A stretch of 5,081 nucleotides of DNA from Ruminococcus sp. (GTDB lineage: Bacteria; Bacillota; Clostridia; Oscillospirales; Ruminococcaceae). Location: contig DYCW01000031.1 of NCBI GenBank assembly GCA_019417865.1, forward strand, positions 1-5,081, written 5' to 3'. A model generated the notes under the pieces. That model saw nothing but the letters and a program-made list of their open reading frames with translations. It did no database searches and was not told the DNA's origin. Made by a program: the position numbers and the translations under genes. Below, one piece after another: positions 4,542 to 5,081 of the stretch. Each line of letters begins with the position of its first letter. Positions within the stretch are counted from its first letter, which is position 1.

Positions 4542-5081
4542 GTGGTTTTCACCTCGTTCCAGACGTAGTTTTCATTGTCGTACTCTAAATAGCCGTCAAG
4601 GCACTGAATTTTTTGCAGATAACCATTGTGCTGATGGTCACCTGTCTGAATCCAGTTGTTTGGTTTGGTGATGGCTGCCCACTGTTCCAGACTGCCCTCA
4701 TAGGTGATTGTACGCAGACTGGAACAATAGCTGAATACGTTTTCCCCGATTGTTTTGCAGTTTGCAGAAATGGTAAAGCTGTTGAGGGAATTACAGCCCG
4801 TAAACATAAAGGATCCGATCAGGCTGCTTTCGATGCGGACGGTTTCCAAGGCGACACATTTTGAAAATGCATAATCTCCAATCGTAGTCACATTGGACGG
4901 AATCAAGAGTTCTGTGATGGCATTATGGGAAAATGCGTACTTTTCTATGGAACGTACACTGGTCGGAATGGTGAGTGCCGTTAAGCCGTGTGCAACATAT
5001 AAATTGTCATCGTAAGGGCTAACGGAATGAGACCCAATTTCCGTAAGTGTAGAGGGGAGGGCAATGGAGGTCATATTGTAG
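4538..5081 (-). CDS. Leucine-rich-repeat (BspA-like) phage tail protein, 5'-partial
   Basis: At least 180 residues are visible. The frame stays open to the right window edge, and the ATG at 5072-5074 is probably internal, because it falls inside a repeat (NMTSIALPSTLTEIG) and no ribosome site is visible. The protein consists of BspA-type LRR_5 units: LTALTIPTSVRSIEKYAF, ITELLIPSNVTTIGDYAF, LETVRIESSLIGSFMF and LNSFTISANCKTIGENVF. A final capping segment with LRTITYEGSLEQWAAI follows. The C-terminus (about 150-178) ends with IQCLDGYLEYDNENYVWNE. Such repeats build curved solenoids that bind proteins or glycans. In the context of late phage genes, coupled by ATGA to the collagen-type fibre gene, an adhesive tail component is likely. 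Its full length and any N-terminal tail-attachment domain are outside the window. Confidence 0.8.
   Translation of the reverse strand, partial: YNMTSIALPSTLTEIGSHSVSPYDDNLYVAHGLTALTIPTSVRSIEKYAFSHNAITELLIPSNVTTIGDYAFSKCVALETVRIESSLIGSFMFTGCNSLNSFTISANCKTIGENVFSYCSSLRTITYEGSLEQWAAITKPNNWIQTGDHQHNGYLQKIQCLDGYLEYDNENYVWNEVKTT

Noticed and set aside
4613..4864. Plus-strand 83-codon open frame opposite the LRR gene
   Set aside because: It is a shadow of the leucine-rich-repeat coding region with no ribosome site or recognisable motif.

Overview
This window looks like the right-hand (late) end of a prophage or temperate siphophage genome from a low-to-mid-GC Firmicute, most likely a gut clostridium related to Ruminococcaceae. 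The evidence is strong AGGAGG-type ribosome sites, tightly packed leftward tail and lysis genes, an r1t-like holin, a clostridial-type M15 + GH25 endolysin, and collagen-like and BspA-like leucine-rich tail proteins. The organism assignment is inferred from protein style, not from a search.

Reading in the direction of late transcription (minus strand, right to left), the layout is as follows. A leucine-rich-repeat tail protein (5'-truncated by the window edge) overlaps by 4 bases a collagen-repeat baseplate or fibre protein. That gene overlaps by 1 base a 235-residue probable tail or receptor-binding protein. A 104-residue membrane-anchored phage protein with a TTG start follows after 15 bases, and a 65-residue holin follows after 2 bases. 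The spacing indicates one translationally coupled late operon. The endolysin (179-1423) should come directly after the holin, but is separated from it by about 700 bases.

That gap holds a rightward, opposite-strand cassette of the 'moron' type. It has a textbook sigma-A promoter (TTGACA-17-TATAAT) with a palindrome filling the spacer, a hicA toxin gene reduced to its last 25 codons, an intact hicB antitoxin gene, and two hairpins after hicB, the second with a T-tract. The simplest reading is a HicAB toxin-antitoxin module that lost the 5' part of hicA and kept its promoter/operator and antitoxin. Holin and endolysin would act together in host lysis. The endolysin has a good ribosome site but no convincing promoter of its own, so it probably relies on late read-through across the cassette, which would be antisense to hicB.

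The left end (1-178) has a strong, near-symmetric bidirectional terminator after the endolysin. It may mark the boundary with a converging gene to the left, whose identity cannot be determined. I see no tRNA, rRNA, CRISPR array, insertion sequence or definable att site.
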